A DNA stretch of 49,949 nt, taken from an uncultured Lachnospiraceae bacterium. GTDB taxonomy: Bacteria > Bacillota > Clostridia > Lachnospirales > Lachnospiraceae. Shown piece by piece: positions 26,916 through 35,679 of this stretch; within the stretch, counting starts at the first letter, position 1; every line of letters starts with the position of its first letter. The DNA lies in NCBI GenBank assembly GCA_948794795.1, contig CAQGLR010000025.1, positions 1 through 49,949 on the forward strand. The letters are read 5' to 3'. Both the position numbers and the translations under genes were made by a program. Under the pieces are notes generated by a model. It had not been told where the DNA came from. It saw only the letters and a list, made by a program, of their open reading frames with translations, and made no database searches.

Positions 26916-27879
26916 TTTTTTTAATTGTCTCACAGTATTTTTCAAATATTTTTTTCTTTTCCTCTTCTATATATGGAACAATATCATTCATAAACTTTAT
27001 ATCAGAAAATATATTTCTACATAAATCACATTTATTCACATATTTTCTTTTAAAAAAGTCTTCATATCCCAATTTGCCCGCAAAATCTAAATACCAGTTT
27101 AACCCTTTTGTTTTTAAAATACGAATATTCATATTTGAATTATATTTTCTATATAATTCAGATAATGATTGAATTTGTATATTACCAATTTTCAATGGTT
27201 TTGTTGCTCCTGCCTGAGAACAGCATGGAAACACATCACCATTTGGAAAAATAGCAAAATAGCTAGTTTCAAAACAACGATTTGAACGTTTAAATATATA
27301 ATCATCATATATAAAGTCTGACTTATCAATTAGGTAATTTGCATTTCCAACTGGCAAACAAGCTGCTGTAATCATCTCTTCAGCAAGCTCATCAAAAATT
27401 CCAGCAAGTTTACTTTTAGTTATTACGCTTCCAATGTCAACAGCTAAACCTACTTCTCTGCTTGCTTTGAGAATATTTTTAATCTTATTTATACTAATAT
27501 ATTCACCATGGAATTGGTCAACACTTAAAGATAATCTGCTTAAGCCAGCTTCTCTTATTTCAGAAACTATTTTTAAAGTTCTATCATATGTAGTGCCCCA
27601 GAAACCATTTGAAGTACATATTACTTTTTTATTCTTCTCTTTAGCAAATTTACACATTTTTAATAAATTTGAATATTCTAAAAATGGTTCTCCTCCAGAA
27701 AATCCAATAGTTTCTATATCTTCTATTCCAGCTGATTCTTCAATAACTTTTTCAATATATTTAATGGGCATTTTCTCTTCTGACTGAGGAGAACATCCAA
27801 AACAACACATTTCACATTGAGCTGTACATTGTTTTGTTATCAATAATGCTATCGTTTTAGGATAAATTCTATTTTTCAT
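26908..27879 (-). CDS. Radical SAM peptide epimerase (YydG-like)
   Basis: The 323-residue enzyme has the SAM-binding [4Fe-4S] motif CTAQCEMC (C18, C22, C25), GGEP (62-65), TNGFWG-like SNGFWG (90-95), PCCS (C219/C220) and a C-terminal CDLC (C284/C287) for an auxiliary cluster. The CCFGCSP, NGFWG, PCCS and KGLNWYL blocks follow YydG of B. subtilis along its length. YydG turns L-Val and L-Ile of its peptide into D-residues, with a cysteine near PCC as hydrogen donor. Start ATG overlaps the permease stop (ATGA-type). No missing key residue is seen. Confidence 0.85.
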   Translation of the reverse strand: MKNRIYPKTIALLITKQCTAQCEMCCFGCSPQSEEKMPIKYIEKVIEESAGIEDIETIGFSGGEPFLEYSNLLKMCKFAKEKNKKVICTSNGFWGTTYDRTLKIVSEIREAGLSRLSLSVDQFHGEYISINKIKNILKASREVGLAVDIGSVITKSKLAGIFDELAEEMITAACLPVGNANYLIDKSDFIYDDYIFKRSNRCFETSYFAIFPNGDVFPCCSQAGATKPLKIGNIQIQSLSELYRKYNSNMNIRILKTKGLNWYLDFAGKLGYEDFFKRKYVNKCDLCRNIFSDIKFMNDIVPYIEEEKKKIFEKYCETIKKND

Positions 27880-28601
27880 ATCCTTTCCTTTCTTTTTTCT
27901 TTATGTGCAATCATAATATAATATATATTAAACAAAACGAAAATCCAAACTAATAATATAACAATATTATTCAAATAATTATCTATATTATTAAAGACAA
28001 TAAATTCTTTTATATTATTAGTAACAATACTATGAGCATCAAGTAAAAATAAATTTCCTTGTAGTTTTGGTATTGGTAAAATATTTAATACTGACATAAA
28101 TAATGTACCAAAAATAGTAAAAATTATAGTCATAATACGCTTTTGTGTACAATACGCAATTATTCCCATAACTAAAACAACATATATATATTGTAAAATA
28201 AGAATAGTTAATATATTCAAACTGCTAAATATTTCTATATTCTCTTTTAGAAAATACCCTTCAGTTCCAACAGAAATAATAATTATTCCCATTAAAATTA
28301 TTACTAACATTCTCGTCAAATAATATTGTTTAAAAGGAATTTTTATATTACTATAAAAGGAATCACTATAATCTTCATAATCCTTTGTCAAATAATTTCC
28401 AATAGAAGGTGCAAAAACAAACGGCATTAACTGGCTTATTCCACAATAATAATCAAATCTAATGCTCTTATTTCCATCAAACATTGGCTGTACTACAATA
28501 CTATTTATGATTGCTGCTATAATCATAACTATCATACCTATAATCATACCTATCCAATCTTTTCCACGTATCATCCTTTTTATTTCAAACATAAAAAGCA
28601 T
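27876..28601 (-). CDS. ABC-2-type permease (YydJ-like)
   Basis: The 241-residue protein has about six hydrophobic segments and a cytoplasmic basic N-terminus (FEIKRMIRGKDW). The ATG lies after AGGAGGTGATT. With the upstream ATPase it forms a transporter whose likely job, by comparison with YydIJ, is export of the mature peptide or self-protection by removing it from the membrane. Only 2 bp separate it from the ATPase stop. Confidence 0.75.
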   Translation of the reverse strand: MLFMFEIKRMIRGKDWIGMIIGMIVMIIAAIINSIVVQPMFDGNKSIRFDYYCGISQLMPFVFAPSIGNYLTKDYEDYSDSFYSNIKIPFKQYYLTRMLVIILMGIIIISVGTEGYFLKENIEIFSSLNILTILILQYIYVVLVMGIIAYCTQKRIMTIIFTIFGTLFMSVLNILPIPKLQGNLFLLDAHSIVTNNIKEFIVFNNIDNYLNNIVILLVWIFVLFNIYYIMIAHKEKRKERI

Positions 28602-28603
28602 TT

Positions 28604-29245
28604 TTAATCACCTCCTAATACATATTTTTTCATTATATCTTCCTGTGATTCTTTTGATAAATCTTCAATAATTTTTCTATTTTGATTAAAAAACCAATAT
28701 TTTCCTTCTAAATAAAATACTTCTGATAAATCATGGGTTGTAAAAAAGGCTATTTTTTTATTATTTGAATGATATCTTTTTATAAATTGTAATAACTCTT
28801 CTTTTACTCTCATATCTAAAGCATTTGTTATTTCATCATAAATAATAACTTCCTTTTCTGAGGATAAAGCTACAAATATCTCTACACGTCTCTTTTCTCC
28901 ACTACTAAGTTTACCTATTTTGCTATTAAAAATGTTTTTCAAATTTAATAACGAAACCAACTTATCAACATCATTGTTATTTACCTTTCTTACAAAATCA
29001 ACAACATCCGATACTTTTAATTCTTTAGGCACTCTTGAATAATCAGATACTACGGCTATATTGGATGGTAAAATTTCCACTTCACCTTTATATTTTATTT
29101 TTCCTAATAGCATTTTAAAAAAACTAGATTTTCCACTTCCATTTTGTCCAATTACATTTATAAAATCTCCATAATCAATATTGAAGTTTGATTTTTGAAT
29201 AATTAATTTATTTTTATATGATAATTCATCAATAACAATTTTCAT
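28604..29245 (-). CDS. ABC transporter ATPase (YydI-like)
   Basis: I start at ATG 29245, with GGAGAGTGA upstream inside the end of the preceding small gene. The 213-residue protein has Walker A GQNGSGKSS (33-41), signature KLSSGEKRR (112-120) and Walker B VIIYDE (133-138). Length is close to YydI. It pairs with the permease that follows. Confidence 0.85.
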   Translation of the reverse strand: MKIVIDELSYKNKLIIQKSNFNIDYGDFINVIGQNGSGKSSFFKMLLGKIKYKGEVEILPSNIAVVSDYSRVPKELKVSDVVDFVRKVNNNDVDKLVSLLNLKNIFNSKIGKLSSGEKRRVEIFVALSSEKEVIIYDEITNALDMRVKEELLQFIKRYHSNNKKIAFFTTHDLSEVFYLEGKYWFFNQNRKIIEDLSKESQEDIMKKYVLGGD

Positions 29246-29252
29246 AAAAATA

Positions 29253-29444
29253 TCACTCTCCAATTCCAAAAATAAACGGATTATCTAATTTTACTGTTCT
29301 ATACCATACATGATCTCCATTTTCATAAAACTTAGTAATATCAAATTTTGCAGATGCCAATCCTATAAAACAAATAAAAATACCTATAAAAATTATTAAA
29401 ATGCTTTTAGAAATAGTATTATTATTGTTTAATCCTTTTTTCAT
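29253..29444 (-). CDS. 63-residue single-span membrane protein, immunity or accessory candidate
   Basis: The product has one membrane segment (SILIIFIGIFICFIGLASA, ~14-32) with a basic N-terminus and an acidic, aromatic outer part (YENGDHVWYRTVK, NPFIFGIGE). The start overlaps the DUF1700 stop by 4 bp and its end contains the ribosome site of the ATPase, so it is tightly coupled in the operon. Small membrane proteins in peptide operons are often immunity or transport partners; this is inference. Confidence 0.65.
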   Translation of the reverse strand: MKKGLNNNNTISKSILIIFIGIFICFIGLASAKFDITKFYENGDHVWYRTVKLDNPFIFGIGE

Positions 29445-30001
29445 TCTTTCTCTCCTTTCAAAACCATAACCACTTTTCTATTTGTTTTTTTTACTAATAA
29501 TAAAATTTTTGCCCATATAACAATGAATGTTTTATATAATAGCAAAGTAATACCTATACATATTATTCCTACACCTAATTGCATAATTCCAGCTGGAATA
29601 TTATAGTGAATCATAACAAAAGGACACCCCAGTATACTGACACATGCAATAACAGCTGTTGCTAATCCAGAAGATAAAATAACCAATGGGACAACTCCTA
29701 ATATTACATAAAACGTTAATAATAAACTTCCCCATATTGGAAATAAAGCAATTACAAAAATAATTTTGAGAGTACTATTATTAGGAGTAATTTTAAAAGA
29801 CATTTCTTCATTTTCTTCTAAAATTTTTTTTGTTATTTGTTTAGGATCACCAATTTTTTCTATTGCCTCTTCTTCGCTCAAACCATTTTCTAAATAGTCT
29901 TCTATCATTTCCTCATAATACCCTACAAATCTATATCTTTCCTCATCATTTATTACTAATAAATAATAATCCATTTTTTTAAGGAATTCTTTCTTATTCA
30001 T
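29441..30001 (-). CDS. DUF1700-type membrane protein partner of PadR
   Basis: I start at ATG 30001 after AAAGGAGTGG, overlapping the PadR stop. The 186-residue protein has the DUF1700 N-terminal helical domain (FLKKMDYYLLVINDEER ... EKIGDPKQITKKILEE) and about four membrane segments. PadR and DUF1700 pairs are common in Firmicutes and are thought to sense envelope state, though the mechanism is unknown. Here they head the operon and probably couple it to membrane stress. Confidence 0.8.
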   Translation of the reverse strand: MNKKEFLKKMDYYLLVINDEERYRFVGYYEEMIEDYLENGLSEEEAIEKIGDPKQITKKILEENEEMSFKITPNNSTLKIIFVIALFPIWGSLLLTFYVILGVVPLVILSSGLATAVIACVSILGCPFVMIHYNIPAGIMQLGVGIICIGITLLLYKTFIVIWAKILLLVKKTNRKVVMVLKGEKE

Positions 30002-30311
30002 TTTCAACCACTCCTTTAATATACTTGTATATTTCCAATACATTATCAAAATCTTTCAAAAAAAGACTTAAACGCTCCTTTCCGCTTTCAGTTATCTTAT
30101 AATATTTTCTCAACCGCATATTATGCTCTACAGTGTAAACAGATACCGCATTAACATTTTCCAATCTTCTTAAAATTGGATATAATGTTGATTCTGTTAT
30201 TTCTATGTGTTCCGATATATCCTTAACCATTTGGTATCCATAAGAATCTGATTTTATTAAAACAGCTAAAACACAGTTTTCCAACAATCCCTTTTTTAGT
30301 TGTATATCCAT
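29994..30311 (-). CDS. PadR-family transcriptional regulator
   Basis: The 105-residue winged-helix protein begins MDIQLKKGLLENCVLAVL and contains the characteristic SYGYQMVKDIS and ESTLYPILRRLE blocks of PadR. The C-terminus is short, as in subfamily 2. It is the first gene of the RiPP operon and probably binds the palindrome just upstream, controlling its own expression. Confidence 0.85.
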   Translation of the reverse strand: MDIQLKKGLLENCVLAVLIKSDSYGYQMVKDISEHIEITESTLYPILRRLENVNAVSVYTVEHNMRLRKYYKITESGKERLSLFLKDFDNVLEIYKYIKGVVENE

Positions 30312-30377
30312 ATATTACCTCATATTTACTATTCCTTATAAATATATATCAGTTTATATTAAATAATATTATACATA

Positions 30378-30398
30378 ATACTATGTTATACATAGTAT
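30378..30398. promoter_or_regulatory. Palindromic operator, likely for PadR
   Basis: ATACTATG-TTATA-CATAGTAT is a perfect 8-bp inverted repeat with a 5-base centre. It overlaps the -10 box of the operon promoter by two bases and lies 67 bp upstream of padR. PadR proteins typically bind such ATGT/ACAT-type palindromes. Confidence 0.6.
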
Positions 30399-30425
30399 AA
30401 TATACACTATATCTTATTTTGTCAA
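30397..30425 (-). promoter_or_regulatory. Promoter of the RiPP operon
   Basis: On the minus strand a perfect TTGACA (30420-30425) and TATTAT (30397-30402) are 17 bases apart. This is the strongest promoter-like sequence upstream of padR. Confidence 0.7.
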
Positions 30426-30578
30426 GATAAATTTTTTTATATTTATTTTTCATTTGTTCGATATAACCATTTATTTTAGTTATATTAACGTGAGTCCGAC
30501 AAAATAAAAATCCATAAGCAAGGTTCTATGGTATAATTTAATTGACCATTACAAAGATTACCAAAGGAGAACAAGCTT

Positions 30579-31459
30579 ATGGACGGTTTAGTTATATCAA
30601 TATTTTATGAAATTGACAACTTTTGTAAGAAATTTATTCCTTATATGGAACAACAATGTATACAGTATGATGGCAAGCCTGTATCCCTGGAACTTCCAAG
30701 CCGCCTTTCTTTCAGTGAGGCAATGGCCATATGTGCTGTATTCCACTTGTCTGGTTACAGGACATTTAAATGGTTTTACAAAAAACTGGTTTTAAAAAAT
30801 TACAGTAAATTTTTTCCTAATATTGTAAGTTATAACCATTTTGTGGAACTCATGCCATATACTACACTTCTAATGGTGTTTTTTGCTTATTCATGCAGAA
30901 GAAAATGCACTGGTACCAGTTTTGTAGATTCTACAACTATTGATATATGTGACAGCCACAGGATACAACAGCACAAAGAATTTAAAGATATTGCACAGAG
31001 AGGTAAAAGTTCCACAAGATGGTTTTATGGTTCCAGACTGCATATTTCAATAAATGAATTGATGGCTACGGTGAAATACTGGGCTTCTGTCTTACACTAG
31101 GGAATAAAGATGACAGGAATCCTGAAGTTATGGGACATCTTACAGAAAATATTTTTTGAAAACTTTTTTGCAGACAAGGGCTATATTTCCAAAAAACTAA
31201 CCAGCCAGCTTCAAAAAATTGACATCCAGCTTATTACAAAACAAAAAAAGAATTCCAAAACCAAAAGCCTTATGGACCTTTCCGATAAAATACTTATAAG
31301 GAAACATGCTGTAATAGAATCTGTGAATGGTTTAATGGTTTCCTTAAAAATATATGCCAGATAGAACATTTCAGACACAGGAACTGCTGCAACTTTGTAG
31401 TAAATCTGGTATCTGGCATTGCTGTTTACTCTTTTTTACCTAAAAAACCATCTATATAG
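30579..31459 (+). pseudogene. IS982-family transposase, frameshifted
   Basis: The first open piece (30579-31100) contains the DDE region start FVDSTTIDICDSHRI and GKSSTRWFYGSRLH. A frame change near 31,067 breaks it. The second piece (31110-31364) holds FADKGYISKKLTSQL and SDKILIRKHAVIES, and a third frame carries on through NICQIEHFRHRN to a stop at 31457-31459. All three parts align in order with IS982 transposases, so at least two frameshifts inactivate it. I could not identify terminal inverted repeats. It separates the RiPP operon from core chromosome. Confidence 0.8.
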
Positions 31460-31883
31460 CCATGGAACAATGCAATTCCATGTAAGATTTTATAACCGCT
31501 GATAACAAACATATATTTGCAATTAATTTAAAAATAAGTATGATTTATAAATTATAGAAGAAAAAATATTAAAACATTTATGAAATTTTCCCGATAAATG
31601 TAAACTTGAAAATCATAGGGAATAAGAATTTACTGATTATATTATCCTCCAAAGCCGTATATTGTAAAAATTGATTTCTAATATTGATAATAAAAAAACT
31701 ATATTAATATATTGCCACAATATTTGGTGCTGTCTGCTGCTCCTATACTTGTGGCAAATGTCTAAATGAATTTATCTAAAATAAAATTCTTCTATTTTTA
31801 ACTGAACTAATAATTTATCTGCTTTAAAATTTCTTCACATACTATAGTAATTTTCATAATATATACACAGTATACTATTACCT
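31460..31883. other. Gene-free stretch after IS982 remnant
   Basis: About 420 bp, AT-rich. I see no open frame, no clear promoter pair and no strong hairpin. It probably contains the lost right end of the IS and the downstream region of the pseudouridine synthase gene. Confidence 0.6.
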
Positions 31884-32606
31884 CTATGATGTAAAAAGTA
31901 ACTTTAATTCCTCTTCTGAAAGCTGTCTGTATTCTCCAGGGGAAAGTTTTTCATCAAGTTTTAATTTCCCTATACTTATACGTTTCAGGTATGTAACTGG
32001 TTTTCCAACAGCCCAAAGCATTCTTTTAACCTGGTGGTACCTTCCTTCATGTATTGTAAGGCACATGGAAGTCCATATACCTTTATTATCTGTATAATGT
32101 TTTATATCTGATACTTTTGCTGGCAGGGTTATTTTATCATCACCAATATCCATTCCTTTTTCAATCTGTTTTATATCATTATCTGTTACAGAACCTTCTG
32201 CAACCAGGAAATATTTTTTATCTACATGTTTGCGTGGTGACATAAGCTTATGTGACAAAGCACCATCATTAGTTATAATTAACATTCCTTCTGTATCTAT
32301 ATCAAGCCTTCCTACAGGAAAAATACCACTTTTATTATTCTCTTTTATTAATTCTATAACGGTTTTATATTTATTATCTTTTGTAGCTGAAACATAACCT
32401 GCAGGCTTATTCAACATAAAATATACATATTTTTTGTAATAAATATCTGTACCACAGACACAAACTTTGTCAGTTTCCTCATTTACTTTCATTTCTGGTT
32501 TTAAAACTGCTATACCATTTACTGTTACCTGCCCTGATTTTATTATTTTTTTTACTTCATTTCTTGTTCCAACTGACATTTCTGCCAGATATTTGTCCAA
32601 ACGTAT
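31884..32606 (-). CDS. RsuA/RluB-family pseudouridine synthase, apparent AUA start
   Basis: The protein has an S4 RNA-binding domain (RLDKYLAEMSVGTRNEVKKI) and the catalytic GRLDIDTEGMLI motif with its aspartate, followed by HEGRYHQVKRM. It makes a pseudouridine in rRNA. Family members start M-x-RLDKYL; here the matching codon is ATA 32606, exactly eight bases after a perfect GGAGG. An ATG at 32639 lacks a ribosome site and would add 11 residues through the ribosome site itself. TTG 32600 is the other option, at a poor distance. About 240 residues. Confidence 0.85.
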   Translation of the reverse strand: MRLDKYLAEMSVGTRNEVKKIIKSGQVTVNGIAVLKPEMKVNEETDKVCVCGTDIYYKKYVYFMLNKPAGYVSATKDNKYKTVIELIKENNKSGIFPVGRLDIDTEGMLIITNDGALSHKLMSPRKHVDKKYFLVAEGSVTDNDIKQIEKGMDIGDDKITLPAKVSDIKHYTDNKGIWTSMCLTIHEGRYHQVKRMLWAVGKPVTYLKRISIGKLKLDEKLSPGEYRQLSEEELKLLFTS

Positions 32607-32908
32607 AAATACCACCTCCAAAATAATAAAAAAAGCCATGCATTTACATTTAATACTGCACGGCTTATACTGGCACTCCGTATAAAATTAAAAAAAGGAA
32701 TAGTTCCACCTGGCATGTTATCCCACATACTGGTACAACAGTAATAACTAACTAATACACTGGCCCGTCTGGCTGCCATTATCCACCGTAGCCACTGCTA
32801 CGGCTTATTTATCTGTCTTGCATATGAATAAGCATTCTCCGCCAATGTATCAGAAATTTATTATTTGATGCATTAGTGAAACTATATTCCTTTTATATAT
32901 AAATTCTT

Positions 32909-34345
32909 TTATAACCCTCTGTACAAATCTGCATATTTGTTAGCTGAATTATTCCATGAGAAGTCCATTGCCATTGCCCTGTCTATAATTTTATTCCACT
33001 CACGTTTCCTGTTGTAGTAAACATCTTTTGCATAATTTATAGTACCAAGCATCTCATGGGCATTGTAATTGGCAAATGAGAAGCCAGTTCCCGTATTCTC
33101 ATACTCATTGTATGGTTCTACTGTATCTTTAAGTCCGCCTGTTTCCCTTACAATAGGTATTGTACCATATCTAAGGCTCATAAGCTGGCTTAAGCCACAA
33201 GGCTCAAAAAGTGATGGCATAAGGAAAGCATCACACGCAGCATATATCTTATGTGAACGTTCCTCAGAATAATAAATATTGGCAGATACCCTGTCATGGT
33301 ATTTCCATTCAAAGTGCCTGAATAAGTGCTCATACTTCTCTTCACCTGTACCAAGGACTACAAGCTGTGTATCTGGTGCACAGACTTCCTCTATAACATA
33401 GTCAACAAGGTCAAGCCCTTTCTGGTCTGTAAGCCTTGAAACAAGTCCAAGCATAAACTTCCTTTCATCCTGCTCAAGACCAAGTTCTTTCTGGAGACCT
33501 CTCTTATTCTTAACTTTTTCTTTACGGAAATTCTTAATATTATAATTAGCATAAATAAGCTTGTCAGTTTCCGGATTCCATTCATTATAGTCAAGACCAT
33601 TGACAATACCAGTGAGGCAATTACTACGTGCACGCATAAGACCATCAAGCTTTTCACCGTAAAATGGCATTTTAATTTCTTCTGCATATGAATCACTAAC
33701 TGTAGTTACCCTGTCTGCATAAACTATACCACCTTTAAGATAATTTGCATCACCATACGCCTCCAGCTTATCTGATGCAAAGAATGATGCATTTAAGCCA
33801 GTGATATCCTTAACCTTCTTCAAATCCCAGATTCCCTGGAATTTAAGGTTATGTATGGTCATAATTGTCTTAATTCCATGATAAAAGTTATTTTCCATAA
33901 ACATATCATGCAGGTATACAGGTATAAGTCCAGTCTGCCAGTCATGGCAATGTATTATATCAGGCCTGAAATCTAAACTTGGCAGGGCAGATAATGATGC
34001 CTTACAGAAAAATGCAAACTTCTCAATATCCTCATGTATATATCCATAAGGCTTATCTCCTGCAAAATAAAATTCGTTATCTACAAAATAGAACTTAATC
34101 CCTTCGTATTCCATTTCAAGAATACCTACATACTGTTTACGCCACGCAAGGTCAATATAAAAATGCGTTTTGTACTGCATCTTCTGTTTCCATTCATCAG
34201 AGATACATGCATATTTTGGTATCATAACCCTTACATCAAACTCTTTCTTGTCAAAATACTTTGGCAAAGAGCCTGCTACATCTGCAAGTCCTCCTGTTTT
34301 TATAAATGGTACACTTTCTGACGCTACAAATAATACTTTCTTCAT
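32909..34345 (-). CDS. glgA: Glycogen synthase (ADP-glucose type)
   Basis: The 478-residue protein begins MKKVLFVASESVPFIKTGGLADV, with the ADP-glucose-binding KTGGL motif. The GT-B C-terminal half has GLVSRLTDQKGLDLV and the E-x7-E region SLFEPCGLSQL. It extends alpha-1,4-glucan using ADP-glucose. The start follows GAAGGAGGTAT; length is normal. No other glg genes are adjacent. Confidence 0.95.
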   Translation of the reverse strand: MKKVLFVASESVPFIKTGGLADVAGSLPKYFDKKEFDVRVMIPKYACISDEWKQKMQYKTHFYIDLAWRKQYVGILEMEYEGIKFYFVDNEFYFAGDKPYGYIHEDIEKFAFFCKASLSALPSLDFRPDIIHCHDWQTGLIPVYLHDMFMENNFYHGIKTIMTIHNLKFQGIWDLKKVKDITGLNASFFASDKLEAYGDANYLKGGIVYADRVTTVSDSYAEEIKMPFYGEKLDGLMRARSNCLTGIVNGLDYNEWNPETDKLIYANYNIKNFRKEKVKNKRGLQKELGLEQDERKFMLGLVSRLTDQKGLDLVDYVIEEVCAPDTQLVVLGTGEEKYEHLFRHFEWKYHDRVSANIYYSEERSHKIYAACDAFLMPSLFEPCGLSQLMSLRYGTIPIVRETGGLKDTVEPYNEYENTGTGFSFANYNAHEMLGTINYAKDVYYNRKREWNKIIDRAMAMDFSWNNSANKYADLYRGL

Positions 34346-34470
34346 CAAAAATACCTCCTTCTTTTCAGGTCATATATCTATTATACCCCAAATATCTGAT
34401 ACTGAAAAGACATTTTTTATCTAATTAAAGTAATCTATACTTGTAATAAATTCAACACGTATAAAAAGCC

Positions 34471-35268
34471 TTAAGCCCGCATCTTATACTCTAAGCGTAT
34501 TTTATCTGCAATAAGTGCAACAAACTCTGAATTTGTAGGTTTTCCCTTTCCTGAATTAACAGTATATCCAAACAGTTCTTCTATAGTATCCATCTTCCCA
34601 CGGCTCCATGCAACCTCTATCGCATGTCTTATTGCCCTTTCCACACGGCTTGATGTAGTCTTATGGTTCTTGGCTATAGTCGGATAAAGGCGTTTTGTAA
34701 TTGAACCAAGCATTTCATTGTCATTTACTGACATAATTATTGCATCTCTTAAATACTGGTATCCCTTAATATGTGCAGGCACACCAATTTCATGTATAAT
34801 ATTGGTTACATCTGCTTCAAGGTTGTTTATTTTCTTCTTATTATGCTGCTGGTTTGTAAAAACTGTATTTATAACTCTGTTGTCTTTCTCATTGTTAAGG
34901 GCTACTGCCCTTGTCCTGTTCACTACCATATGTGTGTCAAAAGGTTTCAATATATAGTATGCTGCACCTAATTCAAATGCATTTTCTGTAACGCTTTCCT
35001 GGCTTACAGCGGAAACGACTATAATCTTAGGTATGCGTCCAGAATTACTTTTCCTTAATTTCTCCATAACGCCAAGTCCGTCTATTTTAGGCATTATTAA
35101 ATCAAGTAAAACCACATCTGGTTTATAAAGTTCAATCATTCTCAACGCTTCCTCGCCATCTGGCGCTGTTCCTACAACCTCCATATCTGGTTCTTTAGTA
35201 AGGGCTTCTTTAAGTAAATTAACAATTCTTTTGTTATCATCAACTAATAACACTCTGACATTCTGCAT
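34471..35268 (-). CDS. spo0A: Sporulation master regulator Spo0A
   Basis: The 265-residue response regulator has a receiver domain with acidic pocket (VDD near residue 9) and phospho-acceptor aspartate in VLLDLIMP (~D56). The C-terminal Spo0A DNA-binding domain contains the near-invariant SSRVERAIRHAIEVAWSRG, which recognises TGTCGAA boxes. Start ATG 35268 is preferred over a GTG directly before. It lies in its usual single-gene setting; a 0A-box-like TTCGAC occurs upstream at about 35,377. Confidence 0.95.
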   Translation of the reverse strand: MQNVRVLLVDDNKRIVNLLKEALTKEPDMEVVGTAPDGEEALRMIELYKPDVVLLDLIMPKIDGLGVMEKLRKSNSGRIPKIIVVSAVSQESVTENAFELGAAYYILKPFDTHMVVNRTRAVALNNEKDNRVINTVFTNQQHNKKKINNLEADVTNIIHEIGVPAHIKGYQYLRDAIIMSVNDNEMLGSITKRLYPTIAKNHKTTSSRVERAIRHAIEVAWSRGKMDTIEELFGYTVNSGKGKPTNSEFVALIADKIRLEYKMRA

Positions 35269-35600
35269 CACATTTCCCTTCCTGCCTCCTTGGCATATCC
35301 TTTCTTATTATATGGGGTTATAATAGAATCATATATATATAAATATATTGCTGCAATACTTAAAAAATGTTACTTTTCGACTTGATATTTAAGGCATTTC
35401 CAGCAAATAACATACGTTTATAGTATATGACAAATTGTTACAATATATGCATACAGAAAACGACGGGGCATGATTATTTTATAATCTTTCTGCCATTACA
35501 AAACACACTTAAAACATATTTGAAAATTAAAGATTCATAAGTTACCAACTCTGGCAATATACTCTTTGAGGGATTCTTAATTTCCAAACATCCATAAGTC

Positions 35601-35646
35601 CTTTATTTGGTAATATCTTTATTTGGTAATATCTTTATTTGGTAAT
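35601..35646. repeat. 16-bp tandem repeat, three units
   Basis: The unit ATCTTTATTTGGTAAT occurs twice in full (35615-35646) with a 14-bp partial first copy (35601-35614). It lies in the 640-bp gene-free stretch between spo0A and the UPF0210 gene. Copy number may vary between strains. Confidence 0.85.
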
Positions 35647-35679
35647 ATAATAAAAGAAGTATTGTTTCTGGTTTTATCC

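Noticed and set aside
32788..32805. CCGTAGC-CACT-GCTACGG hairpin as terminator
   Set aside because: A perfect 7-bp stem, but neither strand has a T run and no gene end lies close on the expected side.
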